From Lachnospiraceae bacterium (GTDB lineage Bacteria; Bacillota; Clostridia; Lachnospirales; Lachnospiraceae): DNA of 47,861 nt. Below the pieces are notes generated by a model. The model did no database searches. It saw only the letters and a list, made by a program, of their open reading frames with translations, and was not told the origin of the DNA. The DNA lies in assembly GCA_031280955.1 (NCBI GenBank), contig JAITGA010000011.1:1-47861 (forward strand), read 5' to 3'. A program made the position numbers and the translations under genes. How positions within the stretch are numbered: the stretch's first letter is position 1; every line of letters begins with the position of its first letter. Of the stretch, positions 25,589 through 33,549 are shown one piece after another.

Positions 25589-26395
25589 CTATACCTTCGA
25601 CGGCGAAACCCCCCGCGCCTTTTTATAGACCCTACTAAAATAACACGCATCCGAAAACCCGCATATCTCAGCAATCTCGCCAATACTATGGCGGTGGTGT
25701 TTGAGCATCATTTCCGCATTATTTACCCGGATGGCGGTCAGATACTGGCGGAACGTCATTCCCGTTGATTTCTGAAACAACACCCCGAAATAATGAGGAT
25801 TAAGCTTGCTCAGAGCCGCCAAGTCTTCAATATGAATATCAGAAGCATAATTATCAGTTATATAACGAATCGCATCATTGATTCGATTATCAGTAATCGT
25901 GTGCATTTCATCATAGAGAAGCAATTTATAGAAACGCAGGATTATCAACATCATATTTGCCCGCGCTTCCAAGTCATAACCCACACTCTGGCGCAGCCAC
26001 ACATTGTTGAGATTGGCAAAAAGGGAAATAATTTCCGGGAAAATTCCAATATGGTTCACCAACGGAAGCGGTAATCCCCGAATTTGCCCGTTGCCATCAA
26101 GGAGCTTGAACGCCACTGAATAACACTCCATCAAATCCTCGGCATGGGTAAAGGCAAACAATGAAGAATTAGTGGGAATACAAAGCAAATCCCCCTGTTT
26201 CACCCGATGAGATTCATTATTTATTACAAATGTAGCTTTCCCGCTGATTACATAAATCACATTGATGCCATCGGTCACACATTTCTTGATAATCCAACTG
26301 GGAGTGCATTTTCGATGGACGAAATATCCAATTAAGGGATAAATATCCTCCGGCAGCGGCTCTGCGGCGTGGTCGTCCTCAGTAAAAGTACTCAT
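25589..26395 (-). CDS. AraC-family transcriptional regulator
   Basis: The 268-residue protein has an N-terminal cupin-like sensor (~1-150; VIYVISGKATFVINNESHRVKQGDLLCIP) and a C-terminal AraC DNA-binding domain with two helix-turn-helix motifs (DIHIEDLAALSKLNPHYFGV and HSIGEIAEICGFSDACYFSR). The protein ends at VSPSKV, a little shorter than usual but with the recognition helices complete. GGGGGGA lies before ATG 26395. It is divergent from the sugar permease operon and convergent with the GH13 gene, so it is the likely local activator responding to an imported sugar. Confidence 0.93.
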   Translation of the reverse strand: MSTFTEDDHAAEPLPEDIYPLIGYFVHRKCTPSWIIKKCVTDGINVIYVISGKATFVINNESHRVKQGDLLCIPTNSSLFAFTHAEDLMECYSVAFKLLDGNGQIRGLPLPLVNHIGIFPEIISLFANLNNVWLRQSVGYDLEARANMMLIILRFYKLLLYDEMHTITDNRINDAIRYITDNYASDIHIEDLAALSKLNPHYFGVLFQKSTGMTFRQYLTAIRVNNAEMMLKHHRHSIGEIAEICGFSDACYFSRVYKKARGVSPSKV

Positions 26396-26477
26396 TTTTT
26401 CCCCCTGTCAAAAGTATAACCATTAAAAATCTCTAATAAATCCATCTTCTTGTTAGTATATCCATTCCTATTAGCTA

Positions 26478-26506
26478 CTGTCAAGTGTAAAATTAACATA
26501 TATAAT
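26478..26506 (+). promoter_or_regulatory. Promoter of sugar transporter operon
   Basis: CTGTCA (26478-26483) and TATAAT (26501-26506), 17-bp spacing. The weak -35 suits activation by the divergently encoded AraC protein. Confidence 0.55.
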
Positions 26507-26578
26507 TACAACTGGGGATTTCACTAGAAAACTATGTCCACTCGCATATTGAGTTACGACTGTGCCAAGTAAATTCAG

Positions 26579-27529
26579 ATGGAGGTGATTCCGATTAAAG
26601 CCGCTGAACCGATATCAACCACGAAAAAGAAGCAAAACAGTCTCCAATACCTCAAACGATATTGGATGCTTTATGCGATGCTTTTGTTGCCGTTGTCGCA
26701 GGTCTTCATTTTCCGATACCTGCCGATTGTCAACATTCTAGCCGCTTTCAAGGACAATATGTTTCTTTGGCCGGTACTTGACCGACCTTGGGCAGGCGAC
26801 AATGGTTTTGAATATTTCATCAAAGCTTTCAATGATCCGATTTTCATCGAAGCCCTACGAAACACCTTTGTCCTTAGTATTCTACAAATTGTTCTCGGTT
26901 TCCCCGTCCCGATTATCCTCGCTATCTTATTAAATGAACTACGAATGCAAAAATTCAAGCGTGTCACCCAAACGATACTTTACATGCCGCATTTCCTTTC
27001 ATGGGCGATTATCGGCGGTATTGCGACTTCGGTACTGGGAGCAGCAGGAATGGTGAACAATGCCTTGGGGACTCAGATTCCCTTCCTGACCCAAGCCACC
27101 CATTGGGTTTTTTCCTATGTCTTCATCGGTATCTGGCAAGGGATGGGTTGGGGGACGATTATTTTCCTCGCCGCCATTACCGGCATCAACTCCGAACTGT
27201 ATGAAGCCGCTGCCGTTGACGGGGCAAAGCGTTTCCGCATGATTTGGCACGTTACCTTGCCCGGTATCCGTTCCGTCATCATCATCTTACTGATACTCAA
27301 CATCGGCGGAATCATGGGCAACAACTTTGAACGGATTATGGCAATGCGCAATCCGCTCATCTACGGTGTTTCCGATGTTATAGAGGTTTTCGTGTACAAC
27401 AGGGGTGTCAGGGGCATGGATCAGTCGCTGGCGGCCGCCGTCGGACTTTTCCAGTCGGTGGTATCGGTTGTCTTACTCTTTGGTGCCAACGCTATCGCCA
27501 AGAAGAGCGGCGAACGCGGGATTCTGTGA
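26579..27529 (+). CDS. Sugar ABC transporter permease (LplB-like)
   Basis: The 316-residue membrane protein has about six hydrophobic segments and the permease EAA loop (EAAAVDGAKRFRMIWHVTLPGI, ~215-235). N-terminal LKRYWMLYAMLLLPLSQVFIF is typical of LplB/YteP-type CUT1 permeases for oligosaccharides. The start is uncertain: ATG 26579 has no upstream ribosome-binding site, but a near-perfect Shine-Dalgarno GGAGGTGAT (26581-26589) lies inside the frame, 8 nt before an in-frame ATT (26594). Initiation at ATT, giving 311 residues, is therefore plausible. The second permease follows after 14 bp. Confidence 0.9.
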   Translation: MEVIPIKAAEPISTTKKKQNSLQYLKRYWMLYAMLLLPLSQVFIFRYLPIVNILAAFKDNMFLWPVLDRPWAGDNGFEYFIKAFNDPIFIEALRNTFVLSILQIVLGFPVPIILAILLNELRMQKFKRVTQTILYMPHFLSWAIIGGIATSVLGAAGMVNNALGTQIPFLTQATHWVFSYVFIGIWQGMGWGTIIFLAAITGINSELYEAAAVDGAKRFRMIWHVTLPGIRSVIIILLILNIGGIMGNNFERIMAMRNPLIYGVSDVIEVFVYNRGVRGMDQSLAAAVGLFQSVVSVVLLFGANAIAKKSGERGIL

Positions 27530-27543
27530 GGAGGTGAGCGAAT

Positions 27544-28413
27544 ATGAGATATAATACTTCCAAAGTAGGCGACTGGGTCATAGTCTTCATCTTCCTTATA
27601 TTGATAATGGTTTGTCTCTTCCCGATGATGAATGTCTTCTCTCGTGCCATGAGTTCACCCGAGGCTTTGATTCGCCGTGAAGTGGGACTTTTCCCGATTG
27701 GGCTCAACTTCGATGCTTTCCGCATCGTCTGGAGTGATGCCAAATACCCCCGTGCCCTCGGTTGGACAGCCATCCTCACCGCCATTTGCACGGTGGTTTC
27801 GCTGACCCTCACCGTTCTTTGCTCTTATCCTTTCGTTTACAGGGAGCTAAAAGGCAGGACGGTCATCAACGCCCTCTTGATTTTTACCATGTACTTTGGT
27901 GCCGGCATGATTCCCAACTTCCTCCTGATGAGAAGTCTGGGTCTGATTGACAATCCCCTCGTTCTCATTTTACCGGGTGCGCTTAGTGTTTTCAACGTGA
28001 TACTGATGCGTTCGTTCTTTTACGGTATCCCCGATAGCCTCCGTGAGTCGGCAGAGATAGACGGCGGCGGACCGTTGGCAGTGCTAATATATATTTATCT
28101 ACCCCTATCAAAGCCGGTGCTTGCTACGATTTCGCTCTTTTATGCCGTCGGGCGTTGGAACGGATACGGTGATGCCCTTATTTATATTCGTACCGAGGAC
28201 AAGCTTTTCCCGATTCAGCTTTTACTCTACCGCATCCAACAGGGGCTTCAGAGTGTCGATTCGGCGCTGATGGATTCGGGAGCTGCTATTGGTTTGCCCG
28301 AAGCAGCACGGACAGCAACGATTGTAATTGCTACTATTCCGATATTGATTGTTTACCCATTCCTGCAAAAGTACTTCGTCGCCGGAGTTACCTTGGGAGC
28401 AATTAAGGAATAA
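27544..28413 (+). CDS. Sugar ABC transporter permease (YtcP/LplC-like)
   Basis: The 289-residue protein is the second CUT1 permease subunit. It has about six transmembrane segments and the EAA motif (ESAEIDGGGPLAVLIYIYLPLSKP, ~165-190); C-terminal PFLQKYFVAGVTLGAIKE is the family's usual ending. The start has a strong GGAGGTGAG nine bases upstream. It pairs with the preceding permease and the downstream binding protein, from which it is separated by a repeat-filled 434-bp gap. No ATPase gene is present, so an MsmX-like shared ATPase elsewhere is expected. Confidence 0.94.
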   Translation: MRYNTSKVGDWVIVFIFLILIMVCLFPMMNVFSRAMSSPEALIRREVGLFPIGLNFDAFRIVWSDAKYPRALGWTAILTAICTVVSLTLTVLCSYPFVYRELKGRTVINALLIFTMYFGAGMIPNFLLMRSLGLIDNPLVLILPGALSVFNVILMRSFFYGIPDSLRESAEIDGGGPLAVLIYIYLPLSKPVLATISLFYAVGRWNGYGDALIYIRTEDKLFPIQLLLYRIQQGLQSVDSALMDSGAAIGLPEAARTATIVIATIPILIVYPFLQKYFVAGVTLGAIKE

Positions 28414-28419
28414 AGTTCC

Positions 28420-28643
28420 GTCATTGCGAGAAGCACGCAGTGCGACGAAGCAATCCATATTGGGAGTCCAATCTGCTGCGCAGATATGGAGTGTGCCGCC
28501 CTCGTACTCGTCAGAAGAATGACATGATTTATCGTCATTCTTCAGCACAAAGAACTTCGTAACGCAGTTTTGCGTTGCAAAACATGCGTGGCAAAGTTCG
28601 TGTGCTGTCATTGCGAGAAGCACGCAGTGCGACGAAGCAATCC
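28420..28643 (+). repeat. Composite palindromic repeat in transporter operon
   Basis: Order: C module GTCATTGCGAG...GAAGCAATCC (28420-28456), A module GAAGAATGAC...GTCATTCTTC (28514-28543), an extended B module (28553-28600) and a second C copy (28607-28643). The element separates permease and binding-protein genes and could give differential 3' stability. 28644-28830 holds no gene. Confidence 0.85.
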
Positions 28644-28847
28644 ACTCACAGAGCAAAGTGGCGGATTTGACAAAACATAGGAACTTTGATAAATTACCTA
28701 GTGTTTGAAAATATTGGAATATTGCTTGGATAAAATACTATCCACGCTTATTCATAAAAGAACTAAAGTACCAAATGGTGGCAAAGCAAAACAGCCGACC
28801 CACCGGGAACTATTGGCTAAGAGACTTATTTTATGAAGGAGGAAAAA

Positions 28848-30581
28848 ATGAAAAAGTTCTTGGCACTTTTACTAGCAGTATCACTTCTGGCAACACTGCT
28901 GGTCGCATGTACCGACGACCCGGTAGAAGACACACCCGTCACCCCGGTCGCTCCCGTAGATCCGCCAGTCGTTGTCATACCTGATGACGAACCCCCTGTC
29001 GATGTCAGCCAGTGGGCGGAATGGGGTCTTGACAATGACCGCCGTTTCGTTGACCAACGCACTATCTCCGTACTTATCTGGGATCGTGACACCGAAACTG
29101 ACCCGACCGACAATGCCTTTACTGATTATGTCAAAGAAGGTATGCTCCGCGAACACAACGTTGTCGTAGAGTATCAGAAAATCGGCCGTTGGTCAGAAGT
29201 AGATGATCTTACCCTGCTTTTAGCTGAAGGCGCGGCACCGGACGTATGTTATACGTTCAACTATCCCGTCATTGAGACTTTTGCCAACCAGGGAGCGGTT
29301 CATGACCTTGCCCCTTATCTTACCGGCAGTCAGGAAGTTTTCCCCAACCTTTGGGAAAGACTGACATCAATGCGTCTCTTCTGGAACCGCGACAATGAGA
29401 CCGGCACCGTCTGGTCAATCATTGGTATGCAACCGTTCAACCAAAGATTTGTACCTTTTATCCGTGAAGACTGGCTCGCAGAACTGGGTATGGCTCTGCC
29501 GACAACCCTTGCTGAATACGAAGCTGCACTTATCGCTTTCCGTGACAATGCCGACCAACTTCTCGGAGCAGATGCCGCTCAACTGATCCCTCTTCACATG
29601 ACTGAAGATGTGGGTTGGGTAGCAGGTCCCCTCATTGAGAGCTTTATCCCCAATGACATTACCGACAGAGATCTTTATATCTACGATTCCGGCGGCGCAA
29701 GATCATTCTTCCGTCCCGGTGTCAAAGAAGCCATCCGTGTTCTCAACAGATGGTACAATGAAGGTCTCATGCACCCTGACTTTGCCCTCTTTGGCGGCGG
29801 CGATGATACTGCTGACAATATGCTCCGCTCCGGTTTCGTAGGTGCTATTGCCGGACACAGCTGGGATCAGCCTTACCGTGATGGTGAAGATGGTTGGACA
29901 GGGCGTATGCACGCTTCCCAAGGCGATCAAGCGAACTTCATCGCCGTCAACACTTTCCAAAATGATGCCGGTTACTACCGTAAAATCCTCGGCGCGGCCA
30001 TCGACCGCAATATGTTCGTTCCTGCAACCAGCAGCGAGCCTATCGCCGCCCTGCTTTACTGGGATTTCCTTTCCCGCGCTGATGTAACCAAGTTCCTGCA
30101 AACTGGTGTAGAAGGTATCAACCACGAAGTAATGCCTGACGGCGCACTTAGAACTCTGCCCGTTGAATCCGGTGATCGTCATGCGATGACCTCAGGCATG
30201 AACTATGACCTCAATATGCCGACCAATGGCCTTGACCTTGGTGATTTCGACCTCACCAGCCGCTCACGCGCCCTCGGTTATGCCGGTGTTGATCCTCGTC
30301 TCATTGAGGCATCGATGACGGTTCAATCTACTGATGTCCGTATCCTCGGCAACGTCGGTACACCATCGGTAGCAGCAGAAGATGGTATGGGTGACACCAT
30401 TCGCGAGCGCGGCAACGCCGCTTTTGCCAGAGCTATCGTCGCTTCCGTTGATGACTTTGATGCTGTCTATGATTCGGAAATGGCAACTCTGCTGAGTGCC
30501 TTTGCCCAAGCCGCTATTGATGAACGCACCGAGCTTTGGGCTTCAGTCCACGGCAGTGCCACCATGCTTCCTACCGACTGA
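28848..30581 (+). CDS. Sugar-binding lipoprotein (LplA/YtcQ-like)
   Basis: The 577-residue protein begins MKKFLALLLAVSLLATLLVAC, a lipoprotein signal peptide with Cys21, followed by an acidic/proline spacer (DDPVEDTPVTPVAPVDPP). The mature part is a large family-1-type extracellular solute-binding fold (about 500 residues; APDVCYTFNYPVIETFANQGAVHDLAPYL region). It captures oligosaccharide outside the membrane for the two permeases upstream. AAGGAGG lies 5-8 nt before ATG 28848; the ATG at 28833 overlaps that site and is rejected. A strong intrinsic terminator follows. Confidence 0.93.
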   Translation: MKKFLALLLAVSLLATLLVACTDDPVEDTPVTPVAPVDPPVVVIPDDEPPVDVSQWAEWGLDNDRRFVDQRTISVLIWDRDTETDPTDNAFTDYVKEGMLREHNVVVEYQKIGRWSEVDDLTLLLAEGAAPDVCYTFNYPVIETFANQGAVHDLAPYLTGSQEVFPNLWERLTSMRLFWNRDNETGTVWSIIGMQPFNQRFVPFIREDWLAELGMALPTTLAEYEAALIAFRDNADQLLGADAAQLIPLHMTEDVGWVAGPLIESFIPNDITDRDLYIYDSGGARSFFRPGVKEAIRVLNRWYNEGLMHPDFALFGGGDDTADNMLRSGFVGAIAGHSWDQPYRDGEDGWTGRMHASQGDQANFIAVNTFQNDAGYYRKILGAAIDRNMFVPATSSEPIAALLYWDFLSRADVTKFLQTGVEGINHEVMPDGALRTLPVESGDRHAMTSGMNYDLNMPTNGLDLGDFDLTSRSRALGYAGVDPRLIEASMTVQSTDVRILGNVGTPSVAAEDGMGDTIRERGNAAFARAIVASVDDFDAVYDSEMATLLSAFAQAAIDERTELWASVHGSATMLPTD

Positions 30582-30616
30582 TTTTAGTATCAGGCAAATG
30601 TTGTAAAGTATTATTG

Positions 30617-30646
30617 AAAAGAGACCGCTTTGCGGTCTCTTTTTTG
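30617..30646 (+). terminator. Intrinsic terminator of sugar transporter operon
   Basis: A perfect 12-bp stem AAAAGAGACCGC/GCGGTCTCTTTT with a 3-nt loop, running into TTTTTT. It lies 36 nt after the binding-protein stop. Confidence 0.95.
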
Positions 30647-30682
30647 AGTATGAAGACATTTGTAAACTCGAAAGATTCATAG

Positions 30683-30760
30683 AAATCTAAAGATATCTAT
30701 AGATATTTTTAGATTTTTGAAAGAAACCTAAAAATCTTTGAAAGATTTTTAGGTTTCTTT
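30683..30760. repeat. Two tandem long AT-rich palindromes
   Basis: 30683-30716 is a 34-bp palindrome of two 17-bp arms with one wobble and no spacer. 30720-30738/30742-30760 is a perfect 19-bp inverted repeat with a TGA loop. Both share an AAATCTAAA-like core. They lie between the terminator and the PadR promoter and could act as a bidirectional terminator, insulator or cruciform. Confidence 0.85.
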
Positions 30761-30765
30761 ACCCC

Positions 30766-30829
30766 TTGACAATCAATATTATATGTCGTATAGTATGAAC
30801 AGCACACAATATTATACGCCGTATAGTAT
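30766..30829 (+). promoter_or_regulatory. PadR operon promoter with two operators
   Basis: TTGACA (30766-30771) and TATAGT (30789-30794) at 17-bp spacing. Two 21-bp near-palindromes with half-sites ATATTATA and TATAGTAT lie at 30776-30796, overlapping the -10, and 30809-30829, over the start point. Their centres are 33 bp apart, about three helical turns. They are likely autoregulatory sites for the PadR protein. Confidence 0.75.
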
Positions 30830-30839
30830 TGGACAAACT

Positions 30840-30960
30840 AAATCGCCTGCCGCAAAACGGCCTGTCGTAAACGGCCCGTTGCAAAACGGTACGGTACGCA
30901 TGAACAAGGTTGTTTCGATCGTACCAAGGCGAAACGTGCAAGACAATTTTCCGGAAAGGA
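30840..30960 (+). other. PadR operon leader with small hairpins
   Basis: About 130 nt of leader contains GCCG-CAAAA-CGGC and CCGTT-GCAA-AACGG (a GNRA-type loop) among repeated CAAAACGG motifs. No leader peptide with a ribosome-binding site is evident; an upstream ATG at 30783 starts an ORF without one. Confidence 0.35.
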
Positions 30961-30967
30961 GACACGC

Positions 30968-31291
30968 ATGGTATTTAACACAGGAGCGGCGTTACTGGAT
31001 GCCATCGTCCTCGCGGTGGTATCACGAGAACCGCAAGGAACATACGGATACAAAATCACCCAGGAAGTGCGGACAGCAATTGAGCTTTCGGAATCCACAC
31101 TTTACCCGGTGCTAAGGCGATTACAAAAGGATGAGTGCCTTGATGTATACGATATGGAATTTGCCGGGCGCAATCGCCGCTATTATCAAGTGACGGAAAA
31201 AGGCCGCCGTCAGCTCAACCTCTATGAGGGAGAGTGGCGCAACTATTCAGCAAAGATAACCAATATTTTTGAGGGAGGAAAGATGGAATGA
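30968..31291 (+). CDS. PadR-family transcriptional regulator
   Basis: The 107-residue protein is a short PadR with a winged helix: YGYKITQEVRTAIELSESTLYPVLRRLQKDE is the recognition region, followed by the wing GRNRRYYQVTEKGRRQL. The dimerising C-terminal helix is short, as in PadR subfamily 2. GGAAAGGAG precedes ATG 30968. It is first gene of a three-gene operon with DUF1700 and DUF4097 proteins (overlap of 4 nt with the next gene), a cassette commonly tied to envelope stress. Two palindromic operators in its promoter support autorepression. Confidence 0.95.
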   Translation: MVFNTGAALLDAIVLAVVSREPQGTYGYKITQEVRTAIELSESTLYPVLRRLQKDECLDVYDMEFAGRNRRYYQVTEKGRRQLNLYEGEWRNYSAKITNIFEGGKME

Positions 31292-32019
31292 AGACAATGA
31301 GCAGATGGGAGTTTATGCGCCGACTTGAGGAATTACTGGCGGATTTGTCCCCAAGTGAGCGCGAGGAAGCGTTGATGTATTACGATAGCTATATCAGCGA
31401 CAGCGGCAAGGAAAACGAAGCGGCGGTGCTGGAAGCCCTCGGAACGCCGGAAAAAGTGGCGGCAACGATCAAAGAGGGACTTGATGGCGGCGGCGGTGAG
31501 TTTACCGAAGCAGGCTTTAGGAGCAATGCCGAGAGCGGCGGCGGGAATCAAGTCATGAGTTACCACAGTGCGGCGGGGAGCGGGCAGGGAACAGAACAAA
31601 CGGCACAAAATAACCCCAACCCCGGCAAAAGACAACGTTCGAGTGGCGAAATTGCGATAATCATTATCCTTGTCATCCTCGCTTCGCCGTTACTCATCGG
31701 GCTTGGCGGCGGTTTGCTAGGAGTATTGTTAGGTATTGCCGGAGCGATATTCGGCGTGGCGGTGGCATTTGTGGCAGTATTCCTCGCTCTTTTACTGGGA
31801 GGTTTCAGCCTTGTCATTGCCGGGTTCATCGCTCTTTTTGGTTCACCGTTGGTAGGGTTATCTCTACTATCGGCAGGGCTTTTGACAACCGGCTTTGGGG
31901 CGATATTCCTTGCTATTATAGTACTTGTATGTGGGAAACTGATTCCCTTTTTGTGGAATGGGATATGTGATTTGTTTAGGAAAATTACTTCTCGTAAGAA
32001 AGGAGCAAAAAATGATTAA
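31288..32019 (+). CDS. DUF1700 membrane protein
   Basis: The 243-residue protein has an N-terminal helical HAAS/DUF1700 region (MSRWEFMRRLEELLADLSPSER, EALGTPEKVAATIKEG; ~1-70), a flexible Gly/Gln/Asn stretch, and then three to four hydrophobic segments (~115-225) rich in Gly/Ala/Leu. A charged tail ends the protein. Such proteins are usually encoded with PadR regulators; their biochemical role is unknown. ATG 31288 overlaps the padR stop by 4 nt and is preceded by GGGAGGAAAG. Confidence 0.92.
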   Translation: MKTMSRWEFMRRLEELLADLSPSEREEALMYYDSYISDSGKENEAAVLEALGTPEKVAATIKEGLDGGGGEFTEAGFRSNAESGGGNQVMSYHSAAGSGQGTEQTAQNNPNPGKRQRSSGEIAIIIILVILASPLLIGLGGGLLGVLLGIAGAIFGVAVAFVAVFLALLLGGFSLVIAGFIALFGSPLVGLSLLSAGLLTTGFGAIFLAIIVLVCGKLIPFLWNGICDLFRKITSRKKGAKND

Positions 32020-32905
32020 GTTTGTAAAGATATGCTTGATAACTGCGGCAATTATGATTGGGATGGGACTTTTTTCCGGGATAATCGCTACTGCCGTCGG
32101 CGGTCGCTATATCATTCGTGAAGTCTTGTCGGGAGAAAGTTGGGATTTTTATGGGAATAGATTCCTGCATTTCTCGAGCTCCGGTTGGCAAATTGGGTGG
32201 AATGACAATAACTCTCGCTATCTGAGTGTCAATGGCGAAAGAATGAGTAACCGCGAGTTTGACGCCCAGATAAGCAGTAATGGCATCAATCGGATGCAAA
32301 TTGGTGTCGGTGTGGGTAAGTTTGATATTCGCATCCATGACGAGGATACGTTCAAGGTACGGATTAGGGGTGGTGGAGACTGTAACTTCTATACTGATGG
32401 CAATACCTTGTTCGTTGATGGTTTCGATTACAGCAGTAGTTGGCATAATCGCAGAAGCAATAATTTACGCAGCATCAACACGATAACCTTGTATGTACCT
32501 GCGGGAATCGTCCTTGATGAGATGGAAGTCGAAGTCGGAGTCGGTTCAATGGAAATGACTGAACTCACACTCAACAGACTGACAGCGAGTGTCGGTGTGG
32601 GTGCTCTTGACATGATCAGGATGACGGCGAGACAGCTTGATTTGAGTGTTGCCGTCGGAGCAGCTTCTTTTAGCGGGAGTGTGAACGGCAATGTCACCGT
32701 TAGTTGCGATATCGGTAGTGCCAGTCTTCATATTAACGGCAGTCAAAGTGATTTTGACTATGATCTTTCTTGCTCACTAGGAGCGATAAGTGCCGGGGAT
32801 ATTAGTCTGGCAGGGATGAATAGTGAACGCCGTGTTGACAATCGGGCGGACAAAAAGATGACACTCACGACTTCTATTGGTAGTATTAGCGTGTATTTTA
32901 GATAA
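32012..32905 (+). CDS. DUF4097 family beta-helix-like surface protein
   Basis: The 297-residue protein has an N-terminal membrane anchor (VKICLITAAIMIGMGLFSGIIATAVGG) and a C-terminal DUF4097 region of regular beta repeats (EVEVGVGSMEMTELTLNRLTASVG, VGALDMIRMTARQLDLSVAVGAA). The domain should face outward or be periplasm-like. It starts inside the end of the DUF1700 gene (8-nt overlap) with AAAGGAGC upstream, so the two are coupled. The family is often described as a putative adhesin, but function is unproven. Confidence 0.9.
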   Translation: MIKFVKICLITAAIMIGMGLFSGIIATAVGGRYIIREVLSGESWDFYGNRFLHFSSSGWQIGWNDNNSRYLSVNGERMSNREFDAQISSNGINRMQIGVGVGKFDIRIHDEDTFKVRIRGGGDCNFYTDGNTLFVDGFDYSSSWHNRRSNNLRSINTITLYVPAGIVLDEMEVEVGVGSMEMTELTLNRLTASVGVGALDMIRMTARQLDLSVAVGAASFSGSVNGNVTVSCDIGSASLHINGSQSDFDYDLSCSLGAISAGDISLAGMNSERRVDNRADKKMTLTTSIGSISVYFR

Positions 32906-32927
32906 ACAGATATGGGCGGCGAAGCAA

Positions 32928-33024
32928 TTACTCCAAGAATCCAATCTTTTTCAGCGCCGGACGGACCTCCACCGGCGCAACAAATTTACTCTAAGAAGCC
33001 AATCTTTTTGAGCGCCGGACGGAG
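32928..33024 (-). repeat. Duplicated 3' end of ECF S-component gene
   Basis: A 39-bp block at 32928-32966 repeats 32986-33024 with a few mismatches. Read on the minus strand, both encode RPALKKIGFLE and a TAA stop. The outer copy lies beyond the functional stop codon and looks like a remnant of a 58-bp-offset duplication. Confidence 0.8.
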
Positions 33025-33549
33025 GGCTATGTAAGCAGATACGGAAACAACCAGTGAGGTCACGGCATTGATTACCGAAGCGAGAATATTGAAGCTAAGG
33101 GTAATATCTGCGGTTGACCTCCCCAACAGCAAAACCTGATAATAATAATTGACCAAGGGAGCGACCACCATGTTGAACATAAGCCCGCCCGCTGCCGCCA
33201 GACTAGTCCACATAAAGACCTTTTTCGGGTCATTTTCCCCATTGATTTTGCCGATTCGATGGGCAATGAATCCGGTAATAAGCCCGATTAAGAGCTTGAG
33301 GACAAATGTAGTCGGGGCAAATATGAAGTAAGGACTGGTGAGGTCAGCTATCACCAAGCCCAAAGATGCGCCGAGACCGCCATACACACCGCCCAAAAGC
33401 AACGCTCCCAACACACAAACAGCATTGCCTAGATGAACGGCAGTCAAACCGCCGGGCATGGGAATCCTGAGAAAGGTAAAAAGCACGTAGGCGGTAGCGG
33501 CGATTACGCCTGTTAGGGCGAGTTTCATCATCGGGGTTTGTTTAGTCAA
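32986..33549 (-). CDS. ECF transporter S component (unknown vitamin or nucleoside-type substrate)
   Basis: The 187-residue protein has five to six hydrophobic segments and the pattern of ECF substrate-binding S components (LALTGVIAATAYVLFTFLRIPMPGG, VHLGNAVCVLGALLLGG, TFVLKLLIGLITGFIAHRIG). It would bind a micronutrient and use the shared EcfAA'T module, not in this window. Its start overlaps the end of the SAH hydrolase gene by 8 nt, so they are co-expressed. This suggests a substrate linked to methyl-cycle metabolism (adenosine, homocysteine/methionine or a cofactor), but the sequence alone does not say which. Confidence 0.82.
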   Translation of the reverse strand: MTKQTPMMKLALTGVIAATAYVLFTFLRIPMPGGLTAVHLGNAVCVLGALLLGGVYGGLGASLGLVIADLTSPYFIFAPTTFVLKLLIGLITGFIAHRIGKINGENDPKKVFMWTSLAAAGGLMFNMVVAPLVNYYYQVLLLGRSTADITLSFNILASVINAVTSLVVSVSAYIALRPALKKIGFLE

